64,000 nucleotides of DNA from Novosphingobium sp. Leaf2 (GCF_001421325.1 NZ_LMJY01000022.1:62001-126000); one strand, 5' to 3'. Numbered from the stretch's first letter, positions 1 through 9,419 are shown. Notes: generated by a model from the sequence alone, not told the origin. Numbers and translations: made by a program.

Positions 1-1134
1 CTGCTGCGCTTCTACGATGCGGAAACCGCGATCCTGTTCTGCGCCACCCGCGATAACGTGAAGCACTTGCACGCAACCCTGGTGGAGCGCGGCTTTTCCG
101 CTGTCGCGCTGTCGGGCGAGCATTCGCAGAACGAGCGCAACAATGCGCTGCAGGCGCTGCGTGATCGCCGCGCCAGGGTGTGCGTCGCAACGGACGTTGC
201 TGCGCGCGGTATCGATCTGCCGTCGCTCAGCCTCGTCGTCCACGTCGAAATTCCGCGCGACGCCGAAACCTTGCAGCACCGTTCGGGCCGTACCGGGCGC
301 GCGGGCAAGAAGGGCACCGCCGTGCTGCTCGTGCCCTATCCGCGTCGTCGCCGGGTGGAAATGATGCTGCGCGGCGCCCGGATCGAGGCCGAATGGGGCG
401 AAGCACCCGGACCCGAAGAAATCCGCGCGCAAGATCGCGGACGCCTGATGGAAAAGCTGCTGGCCCCGGTCGAGGCCGACGAGGAGGATCGCGAGATCGC
501 CCGTGTCGTGCTGGAAAAAGTCAGCCCCGAAGATATCGCTGCCGCACTCGTCCAGGCGCACCGCGCGGCGATGCCGCAGCCGGAGGAATTGCTGGGCAAC
601 ACGCCGGCGGGCCGCGAAAAGCGTGAACGCCCCGGCTTCGACGATGTGGTGTGGTTCCGCATGGACGTGGGCCGCTCGCAACGCGCCGAAGCACGGTGGA
701 TCCTGCCGGTGCTGTGTCGCCGTGGCCATGTGACCCGCGATGCCGTGGGCCAGATCCGCATCAACAGCGACCAGACCTACTTCCAGATCCCCGCCGCGCA
801 GGCAGAACAGTTCGCCAGCGCCGTGCAGCGCACCGCGCGCGAGGACGGTGAGTACGAAGCGACCATTCTGATCGAGCGTGCGCCAGACACCCCGCGCGAT
901 GTCGCCAAAGGCCGTAGCCGTGATCGCGAAGGGCCGCAGGGCAGGGGCCGTCGCCCGCATGCCAACGCCGGTTCAGGCGGGGGACAGCGCTTCGAAGGCG
1001 CACCGCGTGGCGATGGTGAAACGCGGGGCGAAACTCGGGGCGAGGCGCCCTACCGCGCCCGGCCTACTGGCCCGCGTCAAGATGGTCCTGGCGGCGGCGG
1101 CAAGCCGTTCCACAAGAAGCCCAAGAAGTACTGA
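1..1134 (+). CDS. DEAD/DEAH-box RNA helicase, DbpA-like, 5'-truncated
   Basis: The reading frame is open from base 1, so the N-terminal RecA domain with Walker A and DEAD motifs lies outside the window. What remains is the second helicase domain, with motif V (ATDVAARGID) and motif VI (HRSGRTGRAG). A linker and a small domain around FDDVVWFRMDVGRS...GQIRINSDQTYFQIP follow, resembling the DbpA-type RNA-binding fold. The end is a Gly/Arg/Pro-rich basic tail finishing in KKPKKY, typical of sphingomonad helicases. The likely role is ATP-dependent RNA remodelling in ribosome assembly or RNA decay in the cytoplasm. It converges on the GreA/GreB-like gene; the short gap holds a strong hairpin. The family is firm; the exact orthologue is not. 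Confidence 0.9.
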   Translation: MLRFYDAETAILFCATRDNVKHLHATLVERGFSAVALSGEHSQNERNNALQALRDRRARVCVATDVAARGIDLPSLSLVVHVEIPRDAETLQHRSGRTGRAGKKGTAVLLVPYPRRRRVEMMLRGARIEAEWGEAPGPEEIRAQDRGRLMEKLLAPVEADEEDREIARVVLEKVSPEDIAAALVQAHRAAMPQPEELLGNTPAGREKRERPGFDDVVWFRMDVGRSQRAEARWILPVLCRRGHVTRDAVGQIRINSDQTYFQIPAAQAEQFASAVQRTAREDGEYEATILIERAPDTPRDVAKGRSRDREGPQGRGRRPHANAGSGGGQRFEGAPRGDGETRGETRGEAPYRARPTGPRQDGPGGGGKPFHKKPKKY

Positions 1135-1148
1135 TCGACGCCGCTATC

Positions 1149-1172
1149 CTCGCCCCGGCGACCCGGGGTGAG
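1149..1172. terminator. hairpin between convergent genes
   Basis: A 10-bp stem (one G-T pair) with a 4-base loop: CTCGCCCCGG, CGAC, CCGGGGTGAG. It lies between the helicase stop and the end of the convergent GreA/GreB-like gene. There is no T-tract on either side, so it may be a GC-rich terminator that needs help or simply an mRNA 3' stabiliser. Confidence 0.5.
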
Positions 1173-1189
1173 GTCAGGCCGAGAGAACG

Positions 1190-1651
1190 TCAGGCCGGAC
1201 GTATCGCCACGATTGCGATGGCGTCTTCACGACCATTGAAATCCACGATGTCGCCCGGTGATGCACCCATCATCGCGCGGGCAAGCGGAGCGGTGAACGC
1301 CAGCAGTCCGTTTGCCGGATCGGCTTCGTCATGTCCGACGATGGTGATCTCGCGCGCCTTGCCGTTCAGCGTGAAAGCAACCTTGCAGCCGAAGTGAACG
1401 GTCTCGCACGATGCCGGGGTCTGCACGTCTGCGGTAGAAAGCCGGGCGCGCCAGTATCGCAAGTCGCGCTTTGCTGAATTTGCAGCCGCTTCATCCACCG
1501 CATTTTCCAACGCACCTTCCAGCGCCGCGATCCGCTCGCCGATGATCTCCATACCGCGCGGCGTAACCAGGTTCGGGCCCGGCGGGATCGGCACCTCGAA
1601 CTTGGGCTCCAGATGCTCCTCGTCGCTTTCCCGGCGGAAGGCGACGCTCAC
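1190..1651 (-). CDS. GreA/GreB-family transcription elongation factor
   Basis: A 153-residue protein. The N-terminal half is helical (TPRGMEIIGERIAALEGAL), matching the Gre coiled coil that enters the RNA polymerase secondary channel. The C-terminal half (GCKVAFTLNGKAREITIVG...APLARAMMGASPGD) matches the FKBP-like GreA/GreB C-domain. The family rescues backtracked polymerase by stimulating cleavage of the transcript 3' end. Its ATG overlaps the stop of the upstream ABC-F gene by 4 bases, so the two are co-transcribed. Conserved acidic residues at the coiled-coil tip are less obvious than in housekeeping GreA, so this may be a paralogue. It is the last gene of the pair before the hairpin at 1149-1172. 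Confidence 0.85.
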   Translation of the reverse strand: MSVAFRRESDEEHLEPKFEVPIPPGPNLVTPRGMEIIGERIAALEGALENAVDEAAANSAKRDLRYWRARLSTADVQTPASCETVHFGCKVAFTLNGKAREITIVGHDEADPANGLLAFTAPLARAMMGASPGDIVDFNGREDAIAIVAIRPA

Positions 1652-3528
1652 TTGCCCCGGCCCATCAGGGTTTCGAGCACTTCATGGACTTCGAGCCACT
1701 CGGTTTCGGCCTGTTCCAAATCGGCGGTGAGCGCTTCATGGCGACGGCCAAGCTCGCCGATGGCGACGCCCTTGAATTCACCCTTGGCGCTGGCGGGATT
1801 GGCGAGGGCCTCGCTCAGTGCGCCCAACTGCGTTTGCAGGCGCTTCATGCGGGTGTCCGCCTCGGTGACCTTCTTGCGCAAGGCTTTGAGTTCCTCGCGC
1901 GCGACTGCGCCGGATTTTTTAGGCATCGGTGCGCCGGCCTTGGCGGCGAGGTCCGGCTTGGGCTGGTTGCGGCCCAGCACGAAATCGATGTAGTCCTCAA
2001 TCGATCCGTCGTAATTCTCGGCCAGTCCCCCGTCCACCAGGACAAGGCGATCCGCCACCAGTTCGACCATATGGCGATCGTGGCTGACCAGGATCACCGC
2101 GCCGTCGAACTGGTTGAGGGCCTGCACCAGCGCCTCGCGCGCATCGACGTCAAGGTGGTTGGTCGGCTCGTCGAGGATCAGCATGTGCGGGGCATCGCGC
2201 GTCACCAGCGCCAGCGCCAGCCGCGCGCGTTCGCCGCCCGACAAAGTGCCGGTGGTTGCCGTTGCGCGGTTGCCCGAGAAGCCGAAGCGGCCCAGCTGGC
2301 CCCGCACGGCAAGCGGGGTCTTGCCCTCCATCGCACGGGTCATCAGTTCCAGCGGGGTGGAATCGGCGGGCAGTTCTTCCACCTGATACTGCGTGAAATA
2401 GCCGATCCGGATCTTAGGCGAGAAGGTGAGCGAGCCTTCCATCGGCGCCAGCTGGCGGGCCAGCAATCGTGCCAGCGTGGTCTTGCCGTTGCCATTGCGT
2501 CCCAGCAGGGCGATCCGGTCTTCGGGGTCGATGCGCAAGTTCAGCCGCCGCAGGATCGGCTTTTCCGCTTCGTAACCCACCGCGGCCAAGTCCAGCGTCA
2601 CCAGCGGCGGGCGCAGTTCATCGGGGCTGGGAAAATCGAAGCTGAGCGACGGGTCTTCGGCCATCGCCGCGATCGGCTGCATCTTGGCCAGCATCTTGGC
2701 GCGCGATTGCGCCTGCTTGGCGGTCGACGCGCGGGCGGAATTGCGCGCCACGTAATCGGCCAGCTTCTTGCGCTGGGCATCCTGGCTGGCGCGCGCGGCG
2801 GCGGCCTGCGCCGCGCGTTCGGCCCGCAGGCGCTCAAAACTGTCGTAGTCCCCGGGGTACAGGGTCAGCTTGCCGACCTGCAGGTGCAGGATATGATCGA
2901 CCACGGTGTTAAGCAGATCACGTTCGTGGCTGATCACCAGCAGCGTCTTGGGATACCCCTTGAGGAAATTTTCCAGCCAGAGCGTGGCTTCCAGATCGAG
3001 GTGGTTCGATGGTTCGTCGAGCAGCATCACGTCGGGCTCGGAAAACAGCAGCGCGGCCAGTGCCACGCGCATTTTCCAGCCGCCCGAGTAACTGTCGAGC
3101 GGGCGGCCCTGCATCTCCTCGTCGAAACCCAAGCCCACCAGAATCCGGGCGGCGCGGGCCGGCGCGGTATACGCGTCAATCGCGATCAGCCGCTCGTGCA
3201 GGTCTCCGAGCCGGTTGGGGTCGGTGCACGTTTCGGCCTCGGCCAGCAGTTCAGTTCGCTCTGTATCGGCCTCGACGACGGCTTCGAACGGGGTGCGCGT
3301 GCCGCTGGGCGCTTCCTGCGCGATGTAGCCCAGGCGCGCGCGGCGCGGCATCTCCACCGAGCCGCCATCAGGATCGAGTTCGCCGATGATGGTCTTGACG
3401 AGGGTGGACTTGCCAGCGCCGTTGCGACCGATCAGGCCGATCTTGCCATTCTGCGGCAAAGTCGCCGAAGCGCCGTCGATAATGGTGCGGCCACCAAGGC
3501 GCACGGTGATGTCACGTAGGGTCAACAT
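1648..3528 (-). CDS. ABC-F family ATP-binding protein
   Basis: A 626-residue protein with two ABC ATPase domains and no membrane segments, as in the ABC-F (EttA/Uup/YheS) family acting on ribosomes. Walker A motifs are GRNGAGKS at about residues 34-41 and GRNGNGKT at about 340. ABC signatures are SGGWKMRVAL and LSGGERARLAL. Walker B regions are MLLDEPSNHLDLEA and LILDEPTNHLDVDA. The charged linker between domains (about 235-285) is the P-site tRNA interaction motif region. The C-terminus (about 555-620) is a coiled coil as in Uup/YheS. Its stop overlaps the start of the GreA/GreB-like gene. A divergent gap of about 240 bp separates it from ftsB. Confidence 0.93.
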   Translation of the reverse strand: MLTLRDITVRLGGRTIIDGASATLPQNGKIGLIGRNGAGKSTLVKTIIGELDPDGGSVEMPRRARLGYIAQEAPSGTRTPFEAVVEADTERTELLAEAETCTDPNRLGDLHERLIAIDAYTAPARAARILVGLGFDEEMQGRPLDSYSGGWKMRVALAALLFSEPDVMLLDEPSNHLDLEATLWLENFLKGYPKTLLVISHERDLLNTVVDHILHLQVGKLTLYPGDYDSFERLRAERAAQAAAARASQDAQRKKLADYVARNSARASTAKQAQSRAKMLAKMQPIAAMAEDPSLSFDFPSPDELRPPLVTLDLAAVGYEAEKPILRRLNLRIDPEDRIALLGRNGNGKTTLARLLARQLAPMEGSLTFSPKIRIGYFTQYQVEELPADSTPLELMTRAMEGKTPLAVRGQLGRFGFSGNRATATTGTLSGGERARLALALVTRDAPHMLILDEPTNHLDVDAREALVQALNQFDGAVILVSHDRHMVELVADRLVLVDGGLAENYDGSIEDYIDFVLGRNQPKPDLAAKAGAPMPKKSGAVAREELKALRKKVTEADTRMKRLQTQLGALSEALANPASAKGEFKGVAIGELGRRHEALTADLEQAETEWLEVHEVLETLMGRGK

Positions 3529-3708
3529 AGGGTGCAGCGCCTAGCAGGGAAGCACCTGCAGCGAAACCGCCTGTTCGCCCTCATTTGCCGGGCGCTTTTA
3601 ACACACGGGCGCGCGGCGTGTTCCCTCGGCTGACCTGATAAAGGACTTAAATGCCGCTGTGCGTCTCCGACTGTCGCAAATGCCGTGATATCGTTGAGTT
3701 TTAGGCTT

Positions 3709-3721
3709 GAATCCGGGATTC
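3709..3721. promoter_or_regulatory. perfect inverted repeat upstream of ftsB
   Basis: GAATCC-G-GGATTC, a perfect 6-bp inverted repeat around one base. It overlaps a possible -35 element (TTGAAT at 3707) and is followed about 19 bases later by a CATATA -10-like box at 3732. It lies in the divergent region between the ABC-F gene and ftsB, so it may be an operator or a symmetrical promoter element. No regulator is identifiable. Confidence 0.3.
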
Positions 3722-3769
3722 AGGTATGGTGCATATACGCGCATGCAAACCGGGCACAGATCAGCAACA

Positions 3770-4054
3770 ATGCCTAAGCATCACCTTGTGCAGGGGTTGG
3801 CCCTGGCCGTCCTCCTGCTGATGGGCTTGTGGTGCGTTGCCGGACCCAGCGGTCTGCTCGCCTGGGGCGAAAACCAGCGCCTGCTTGAACAGCGCCAGGC
3901 CAAGCTGGAAGATCTGAAGGTTGAGCGCGAACGGCTCAAGAACCGCGTTGCATTGCTCGATCCGCGCAAGATGGACCCGGACCTTGCCGGAGAACTGGTT
4001 CGTAGCCATCTCAACGTCGCGCGACCTGATGAAATGGTGATGCAGATCCGCTGA
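3770..4054 (+). CDS. ftsB: FtsB/DivIC-family septum formation initiator
   Basis: A small bitopic division protein. One N-terminal membrane segment (LVQGLALAVLLLMGLWCVAG) is followed by a coiled coil rich in Leu/Glu/Arg (LLEQRQAKLEDLKVERERLKNRV). The C-terminus carries LLDPRKMDPDLAGELVRSHL, a signature of alphaproteobacterial FtsB-like proteins. The family forms a complex with FtsL and FtsQ at the division septum. The frame is open upstream, with alternatives at 3743 (ATG) and 3707 (TTG); none has a strong ribosome-binding site. I chose 3770 because a promoter-like element ends near 3737 and the protein then begins just before the membrane helix. It is followed by the pdh genes, a common neighbour order in sphingomonads. 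Confidence 0.85.
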   Translation: MPKHHLVQGLALAVLLLMGLWCVAGPSGLLAWGENQRLLEQRQAKLEDLKVERERLKNRVALLDPRKMDPDLAGELVRSHLNVARPDEMVMQIR

Positions 4055-4199
4055 GCCGCAAGGCTCGGGGCAGCGATCCGTGCTCGTTTCGTTCGTTCCG
4101 TAATAATTTTTGTTTCCGGGGCGGCAATTTTCGGCGTCGGCGCTTTCGCTTTTCGCCGGGCCTTTCTATACGACCCCCTGAAACGACCGCACCAACGAT

Positions 4200-4214
4200 G
4201 GGGAGCACCCGTTG
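4200..4214 (+). promoter_or_regulatory. ribosome-binding site fixing a TTG start for pdhA
   Basis: A GGGGAG motif at 4200-4205 precedes TTG at 4212 with normal spacing. No in-frame ATG lies before the conserved N-terminal region, so this site decides the unusual start codon. Confidence 0.6.
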
Positions 4215-5294
4215 CCTAAAGCAAAGACAGATGCCCCGGCCGGCGACAATCCCGTCGCCACCGCCGCAGATGACGATTTCGCCCTGCACAGCCTGCAAAA
4301 GGCGCTCGACGCGGACAAGCGTTATGCGCCATCGAAAGAGGAACTGCTGCGTCTTTACGAACAGATGCTGCTGATCCGCCGTTTCGAGGAAAAAGCCGGA
4401 CAGTTGTATGGCCTGGGCCTTATCGGGGGGTTCTGTCACCTGTACATCGGGCAGGAAGCGGTTGCCGTGGGTCTGCAATCGGCGCTGGACGGGTCCAAGG
4501 ACTCGGTCATCACCGGCTACCGCGACCACGGCCACATGCTTGCCTACGGCATCGACCCCAAGGTCATCATGGCTGAACTGACTGGCCGCGAAGCCGGCAT
4601 CTCCAAGGGCAAGGGCGGCTCGATGCACATGTTCAGCGTGGAGCATCGCTTCTACGGTGGCCACGGCATCGTCGGCGCGCAGGTCTCGCTGGGCGCGGGC
4701 CTTGCCTTCGCGCACAAGTATAGGGAAGACGGCGGCGTCGCGATGGCCTACTTCGGCGATGGCGCGGCCAACCAGGGGCAGGTGTACGAAAGCTTCAACA
4801 TGGCCTCGCTGTGGAAGCTGCCGATCATTTTCGTGATCGAGAACAACCAGTATGCCATGGGCACGGCGGTCAGCCGTTCTTCGGCGGAAACCCACTTCCA
4901 CCGCCGGGGCACCGCGTTCCGCATTCCCGGCATGCAGGTTGACGGCATGGACCTGCTGGAAGTGCGCAAGGCCGCCGAAATCGCGCTGGAACATGTGCGC
5001 GGCGGCAACGGGCCGGTGCTGATGGAACTCAACACCTACCGCTATCGTGGCCACTCGATGTCCGATCCCGCCAAGTATCGCAGCCGTGAGGAAGTGCAGG
5101 GCGTGCGCGACAAGCGCGATCCGATCGAGCATGCCAAGGCCGAACTGATGGGTATGGGCGTGACCGAGGACTCGCTCAAGGAACTGGACAAGCGCGTGCG
5201 TGCGCACGTTGCCCAGGCCGCTGACTTCGCGGAAAATTCGCCGGAACCCTCAGCGCCCGAATTGTATACCGACGTGCTGGTGGAGACGTACTGA
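4212..5294 (+). CDS. pdhA: pyruvate dehydrogenase E1 component, alpha subunit
   Basis: A 360-residue protein starting at TTG behind a good ribosome-binding site. The TPP-binding motif runs from [17 protein letters not shown] to the closing ENN. The phosphorylation-loop-like region [16 protein letters not shown] is also present. With PdhB it forms the alpha2beta2 E1 that decarboxylates pyruvate and acetylates the lipoyl domain of E2, feeding acetyl-CoA to the TCA cycle. The first 45 residues, Ala/Asp/Lys-rich, form the usual variable N-terminal extension. pdhB starts two bases after its stop, so the two are translationally coupled. E2 (pdhC) and E3 are not in this window. Confidence 0.96.
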   Translation: MPKAKTDAPAGDNPVATAADDDFALHSLQKALDADKRYAPSKEELLRLYEQMLLIRRFEEKAGQLYGLGLIGGFCHLYIGQEAVAVGLQSALDGSKDSVITGYRDHGHMLAYGIDPKVIMAELTGREAGISKGKGGSMHMFSVEHRFYGGHGIVGAQVSLGAGLAFAHKYREDGGVAMAYFGDGAANQGQVYESFNMASLWKLPIIFVIENNQYAMGTAVSRSSAETHFHRRGTAFRIPGMQVDGMDLLEVRKAAEIALEHVRGGNGPVLMELNTYRYRGHSMSDPAKYRSREEVQGVRDKRDPIEHAKAELMGMGVTEDSLKELDKRVRAHVAQAADFAENSPEPSAPELYTDVLVETY

Positions 5295-5295
5295 G

Positions 5296-6696
5296 ATGGC
5301 GATCGAACTGAAGATGCCGGCTCTTTCGCCCACCATGGAAGAAGGCAAGCTGGCCCGCTGGCTGGTAAAGGAAGGCGACACGGTCGCATCGGGCGATATC
5401 CTCGCCGAGATCGAGACCGACAAGGCCACGATGGAATTCGAATCCATCGATGAAGGCACCGTCGGCAAGATCCTCGTCGCCGAAGGCACTGACGGCGTGA
5501 AAGTCGGCACCGTGATCGCGATCCTCGCCGGGGAGGGAGAGGACGCGTCATCGGCGCAGCAGCCCGCTGAATCGCCCAAGACCGAAACCGTAGACGAGGC
5601 TCGCAAGTCCGGCGAAAAGCCTGCCGAGGACAAGAAGCCCGCCGAAAGCGGCACCGCCAATTTGCACAGCGACATCAAGACCGCGCGCGATCCCGAAGTC
5701 CCGCACGGCACCAACATGAAGACCTCTACCGTGCGTGACGCGCTGCGCGACGCGATGGCCGAGGAAATGCGCCGCGACAGCCGCGTGTTCGTGATGGGCG
5801 AGGAAGTGGCCGAGTATCAGGGCGCATATAAGGTGACCCAGGGCCTGCTCGCGGAGTTCGGGCCCACTCGTGTCATCGACACCCCGATCACCGAATACGG
5901 CTTTGCCGGCATCGGCACGGGTGCAGCGATGGGCGGCCTTCGCCCGATCGTGGAGTTCATGACGTTCAACTTCGCCATGCAGGCGATCGATCATATCATC
6001 AACTCGGCGGCCAAGACCAATTATATGTCCGGCGGCCAGATGCGCTGCCCGGTCGTGTTCCGCGGCCCCAACGGGGCGGCTTCGCGCGTCGGCGCGCAGC
6101 ACTCGCAGAACTACGGGCCTTGGTACGCCAGCGTTCCGGGTCTGGTGGTGATCGCGCCGTATGACGCATCTGATGCCAAGGGTCTGCTCAAGGCTGCGAT
6201 CCGTTCCGAGGATCCGGTCGTGTTCCTGGAAAACGAGCTGATCTACGGTCGCTCGTTCGAGCTGCCGGAACTTGACGATCACGTCCTGCCGATCGGCAAG
6301 GCGCGGATCATGCGCGAAGGCAAGGACGTGACCATCGTGTCCTACTCGATCGGCGTCGGTCTGGCGCTGGAAGCCGCCGAAACGCTGGCGGGTGAGGGGA
6401 TCGAGGCCGAAGTGATCGATCTTCGTACCTTGCGCCCGTTGGACAAGGAAACGGTGCTTGCCAGCCTTGCCAAGACCAACCGCGTCGTGGTGGCTGAAGA
6501 AGGCTGGCCGACCTGCTCCATCGCGTCGGAAATCGCTGCGATCTGCATGGATTACGGCTTCGACGATCTCGATGCGCCGGTCGTACGGGTCTGCAACGAA
6601 GACGTACCGCTGCCCTATGCAGCCAACCTGGAGAAAGCGGCGCTGATCGATGCCAGCCGCATCGTGGCTGCCGTGAAGAAGGTCACGTATCGCTGA
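5296..6696 (+). CDS. pdhB: pyruvate dehydrogenase E1 component, beta subunit, with N-terminal lipoyl domain
   Basis: A 466-residue protein, using the ATG at 5296. Residues 1-78 form a biotinyl/lipoyl domain ([18 protein letters not shown]), with the acceptor lysine at residue 43 inside [12 protein letters not shown] flexible Glu/Lys/Pro-rich linker (about 83-125) follows. The E1-beta transketolase-like domain is then recognised by [33 protein letters not shown] and the C-terminal [16 protein letters not shown] lipoyl domain fused to E1-beta rather than only to E2 is a known alphaproteobacterial arrangement. Lipoyl synthase (lipA) is about 9 kb downstream in the same window. A GC-rich hairpin follows the stop. 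Confidence 0.96.
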   Translation: MAIELKMPALSPTMEEGKLARWLVKEGDTVASGDILAEIETDKATMEFESIDEGTVGKILVAEGTDGVKVGTVIAILAGEGEDASSAQQPAESPKTETVDEARKSGEKPAEDKKPAESGTANLHSDIKTARDPEVPHGTNMKTSTVRDALRDAMAEEMRRDSRVFVMGEEVAEYQGAYKVTQGLLAEFGPTRVIDTPITEYGFAGIGTGAAMGGLRPIVEFMTFNFAMQAIDHIINSAAKTNYMSGGQMRCPVVFRGPNGAASRVGAQHSQNYGPWYASVPGLVVIAPYDASDAKGLLKAAIRSEDPVVFLENELIYGRSFELPELDDHVLPIGKARIMREGKDVTIVSYSIGVGLALEAAETLAGEGIEAEVIDLRTLRPLDKETVLASLAKTNRVVVAEEGWPTCSIASEIAAICMDYGFDDLDAPVVRVCNEDVPLPYAANLEKAALIDASRIVAAVKKVTYR

Positions 6697-6707
6697 TCTG
6701 AAGGCTT

Positions 6708-6732
6708 GGGGCGGTGGCCGCGCTGCCGCCCC
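6708..6732 (+). terminator. hairpin after pdhB
   Basis: A GGGGCGG / CCGCCCC stem with an 11-base loop, 11 bases after the pdhB stop. No T-run follows, so termination strength is uncertain. It separates the pdh genes from the synthase-fold gene, which has its own ribosome-binding site. Confidence 0.4.
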
Positions 6733-6789
6733 TCTACTGCGGTCTTCTCCCCGCTTGCATGGTGGACCGGGTGGTTTAGGGAAGCGCCG

Positions 6790-7500
6790 GTGACCCAGTC
6801 TCCCGCTTCGCAGCCTCCCGCGCTCCAAGGCCTCGTCTCGAACGAGGACATCCTCATCCAATCGCTGCCTACGGTGTCGCGGCTGGCCCTGGCCTACGCG
6901 CCCGCGCGCGCGCGCCGGCCTACGCTGGCCTTGCTGGCGCTCGATGCGCGGCTGGCCCACCTGTTGCGACAATCGCGTGAGCCGATGATGGCGCAATTGC
7001 GGCTGGCATGGTGGCGCGAATCGCTGGCCCAGCCCGCTGCCAGTTGGCCCGATGGCGAACCCCTGCTGGCCTTTCTGAAAAGCTGGAACGATGCGCATGC
7101 CGGGCTGGTGCCGCTTGTCGACGGCTGGGAGGCCTTGACCGGCGCCGCCCCCTTGCCCGGCTCGGCCATGGAAACCATGGCGGAGGGCAGGGCGCATGCA
7201 TTTGCAACCCTGGCTGACGTTCTGGATCGCAGCGCTGAGCGCGATGTGGCGGCGCTTACCGCGCGGTCCTGGGCGTTGAGCGATCTGGCGATGCGCTTGG
7301 GCCATGCGGAGGAACGCCAGACGGCGCAGGGCTTGGCGCACGCTGCGCGCCGTGGCGGGATGCGGCTGTCAAGGCCGCTACGCCCGCTCCTCGTCCTGGA
7401 AGGCCTGGCCGCCCGCCGGCTCGCCAAGGGGCAGGACGCTGCGGCTACATCCCCCGCAGCCGTGCTCAAGGCGATGCGTTTGGGGCTGCTGGGCTTCTAG
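6790..7500 (+). CDS. squalene/phytoene synthase-family protein, probably non-catalytic
   Basis: A 236-residue protein starting at GTG 6790, behind AGGGAAG about seven bases upstream; a longer in-frame start at 6706 has no such support. The family is suggested by the helix MAQLRLAWWRESL and by the spacing of helical blocks typical of trans-isoprenyl synthases. I do not find the paired DxxxD substrate/Mg motifs of true squalene or phytoene synthases, and the length is short. Such degenerate proteins resemble NDUFAF6, a complex I assembly factor of mitochondria; that parallel is inference. The gene is isolated between pdhB and an EF-hand gene, with no carotenoid or hopanoid genes nearby. Confidence 0.65.
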   Translation: MTQSPASQPPALQGLVSNEDILIQSLPTVSRLALAYAPARARRPTLALLALDARLAHLLRQSREPMMAQLRLAWWRESLAQPAASWPDGEPLLAFLKSWNDAHAGLVPLVDGWEALTGAAPLPGSAMETMAEGRAHAFATLADVLDRSAERDVAALTARSWALSDLAMRLGHAEERQTAQGLAHAARRGGMRLSRPLRPLLVLEGLAARRLAKGQDAAATSPAAVLKAMRLGLLGF

Positions 7501-7553
7501 GCTTACAGCGTTGTAATTTCCGTGGAGGGCGTGGGAGTCCGTAAGGCAGCGGA

Positions 7554-8006
7554 ATGAATCGCTTTCTGCTGGGCGGGCTCGCCGTCTTTGTTCTGTTGGG
7601 TGTCGGCCTGTTCTGGTGGCAAAGCCGGGCGGAGGTGGAATCTGCCGCGCCGCCGCCAGTCGCTACCGTGCCATCGCCCACCACCTTGCCCAGCGCAGAT
7701 GTTGCCGACGCGGTGGGGCCGGCCCCGCCGGAAGCGACCGAACTCAACCGCGAACAGCGGCGCTTCGGCCGGTACGACCGCGATCGGGACGGACGCATTT
7801 CGCGCAACGAGATGCTGTCCACCCGTGCCGATGGCTTTCGCAAGCTGGACAAGGACGGCAACAATCTGCTGACGTTCGAGGAATGGGCGGTCGCCACGGT
7901 CGATAAGTTCAGCGAGGCGGACGCAGACCGCGACGGGTTCCTGACGCCCGCGGAATTCCGCAAGACTGCGCCGCCTCCTAAGCCGAAATCAAAATGCCGT
8001 TGCTGA
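7554..8006 (+). CDS. EF-hand calcium-binding protein, membrane-anchored
   Basis: A 150-residue protein. An N-terminal hydrophobic anchor (residues 4-22) is followed by a Pro/Ala linker and three EF-hand loops: residues 75-86 (DRDRDGRISRNE), 99-110 (DKDGNNLLTFEE) and 123-134 (DADRDGFLTPAE). Loops 1 and 3 have all canonical ligand positions and the terminal Glu. Loop 2 is canonical at positions 1, 3, 5 and 12. The soluble part should face the periplasm and bind calcium; its role is unknown. The C-terminus is basic and Cys-containing (KSKCRC). It converges closely on trmFO, with only five bases between stops. Confidence 0.8.
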   Translation: MNRFLLGGLAVFVLLGVGLFWWQSRAEVESAAPPPVATVPSPTTLPSADVADAVGPAPPEATELNREQRRFGRYDRDRDGRISRNEMLSTRADGFRKLDKDGNNLLTFEEWAVATVDKFSEADADRDGFLTPAEFRKTAPPPKPKSKCRC

Positions 8007-8011
8007 TCTGA

Positions 8012-9337
8012 TTAGGTCGGGGCCAGTTCGCTGATCCACGGCGCGATGTCCTGCTTGGCGCGCCCGGTGTAGGCCTCTTTGCGCTGCTTTTTCTTTACGT
8101 CGTGCAGCGGCGGGAACAGGCCGAAGTTGACGTTCATCGGCTGATAGGTTTCAGCCTCCGCATCGCCGGTGATGTGTGACAGCAGCGCGCCCATCGCCGT
8201 CGTTCGCGGCGGTGCCTCGAACGTCCGACCGGAAAGTTCGGCGCCGGCCATCAGCCCGGCGAGCAGACCGATCGCCGCGCTCTCCACATAGCCTTCGCAG
8301 CCGGTGATCTGTCCGGCAAAGCGGACATGCGGCGCCGTCTTCAAGCGCAGCGTGCGATCGAGCAGCACCGGGGAATTGAGGAACGTGTTGCGATGCAGGC
8401 CGCCCAGCCGCGCAAATTCGGCATTCTCAAGCCCTGGAATCGTGCGGAACAGGCGCATCTGCTCGGCGTGCTTGAGCTTGGTCTGGAAGCCCACCATGTT
8501 CCAGATCGTGCCCAGCTTGTTGTCCTGCCGCAGTTGCACCACGGCATAGGGCCAACGCCCGGTGCGGGGATTATCGAGGCCAACCGGCTTCATCGGCCCG
8601 AATCGCAGGGTATCCACGCCGCGTTCGGCCATCACCTCGATCGGCATGCAGCCGTCGAAATAGGGCGTGTTGGCCTCCCATTCCTTGAACGCCGTCTTTT
8701 CGCCGGAGACCAGTCCGGCGTGGAAGGCCAGGTACTGGTCCTTATCCATCGGACAGTTGATGTAATCCTTGGTCTCGCCCTTGTCCCACCGCGAAGCCAT
8801 CCAGCACACGTCCATGTCGATGCTGTCGCGATAGACGATGGGCGCGATCGCATCGAAGAACGCCAGACTGTCCGCACCGGTCGCCTGGCCGATGGAGCCG
8901 GCCAAAGCCTGCGCCGTCAGCGGCCCGGTGGCCACGATTACCGCGCCGCTTTGCGGCAGTGCGTCGATCCGTTCACGCACGACCTCGACATTGGGCAGGG
9001 CGGTCAGTCGCGCTTCGACTTCGGCGGAAAAAACATCCCGGTCCACCGCCAGCGCGGAGCCTGCCGGCACCTGTGCTTTCGCCGCCGCGCCCATGATGAG
9101 GGAATCGCACAGGCGCATTTCATGATGGAGCAGACCCACCGCGTTCTTTTCGTGATCGTCCGAACGGAACGAGTTGGAGCAGACCAGTTCAGCCAAGCCA
9201 TCGCCCTGGTGGGCCGGGCTGCGCTCGCCCGTGCCGCGCATTTCGGACAGGCGCACGCGAAAGCCGCGGCGGCCAAGCTGCCAGGCGGCTTCGCTGCCGG
9301 CCAGGCCGCCGCCGATAATATGGATGTCATGGGTCAT
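8012..9337 (-). CDS. trmFO: tRNA (uracil-54,C5)-methyltransferase, folate/FAD-dependent
   Basis: A 441-residue flavoprotein with the N-terminal dinucleotide-binding motif [16 protein letters not shown]. Family blocks are [34 protein letters not shown] and the C-terminal [19 protein letters not shown]. TrmFO uses methylenetetrahydrofolate and FADH2 to make ribothymidine at position 54 of tRNA, replacing the SAM-dependent TrmA. The conserved cysteine in the VCSNSF block matches the catalytic region. It is a single-gene unit on the minus strand, converging with the EF-hand gene and divergent from the lysoplasmalogenase gene. Confidence 0.95.
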   Translation of the reverse strand: MTHDIHIIGGGLAGSEAAWQLGRRGFRVRLSEMRGTGERSPAHQGDGLAELVCSNSFRSDDHEKNAVGLLHHEMRLCDSLIMGAAAKAQVPAGSALAVDRDVFSAEVEARLTALPNVEVVRERIDALPQSGAVIVATGPLTAQALAGSIGQATGADSLAFFDAIAPIVYRDSIDMDVCWMASRWDKGETKDYINCPMDKDQYLAFHAGLVSGEKTAFKEWEANTPYFDGCMPIEVMAERGVDTLRFGPMKPVGLDNPRTGRWPYAVVQLRQDNKLGTIWNMVGFQTKLKHAEQMRLFRTIPGLENAEFARLGGLHRNTFLNSPVLLDRTLRLKTAPHVRFAGQITGCEGYVESAAIGLLAGLMAGAELSGRTFEAPPRTTAMGALLSHITGDAEAETYQPMNVNFGLFPPLHDVKKKQRKEAYTGRAKQDIAPWISELAPT

Positions 9338-9419
9338 GGTGATGCGGCCTAGCCTGTAACTGGGGCATGGAAAAGCCCTGCCGCACCTGCCATAGCCTTG
9401 CCGATAGAACGGAGATCCG

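Noticed and set aside
1684..3519. A 611-codon open frame antisense to the ABC-F gene
   Set aside because: It lies entirely opposite a gene with two full ABC signatures, has Gln/Arg/Gly-rich sequence typical of antisense reading in GC-rich DNA, and has no recognisable domain.
4011..5207. A 398-codon frame antisense to ftsB and pdhA
   Set aside because: It is opposite conserved E1-alpha coding sequence and has no family features.
5548..7341. A 597-codon frame antisense to pdhB and the synthase-fold gene
   Set aside because: It crosses two well-supported genes and an intergenic hairpin; composition is typical of an antisense shadow.
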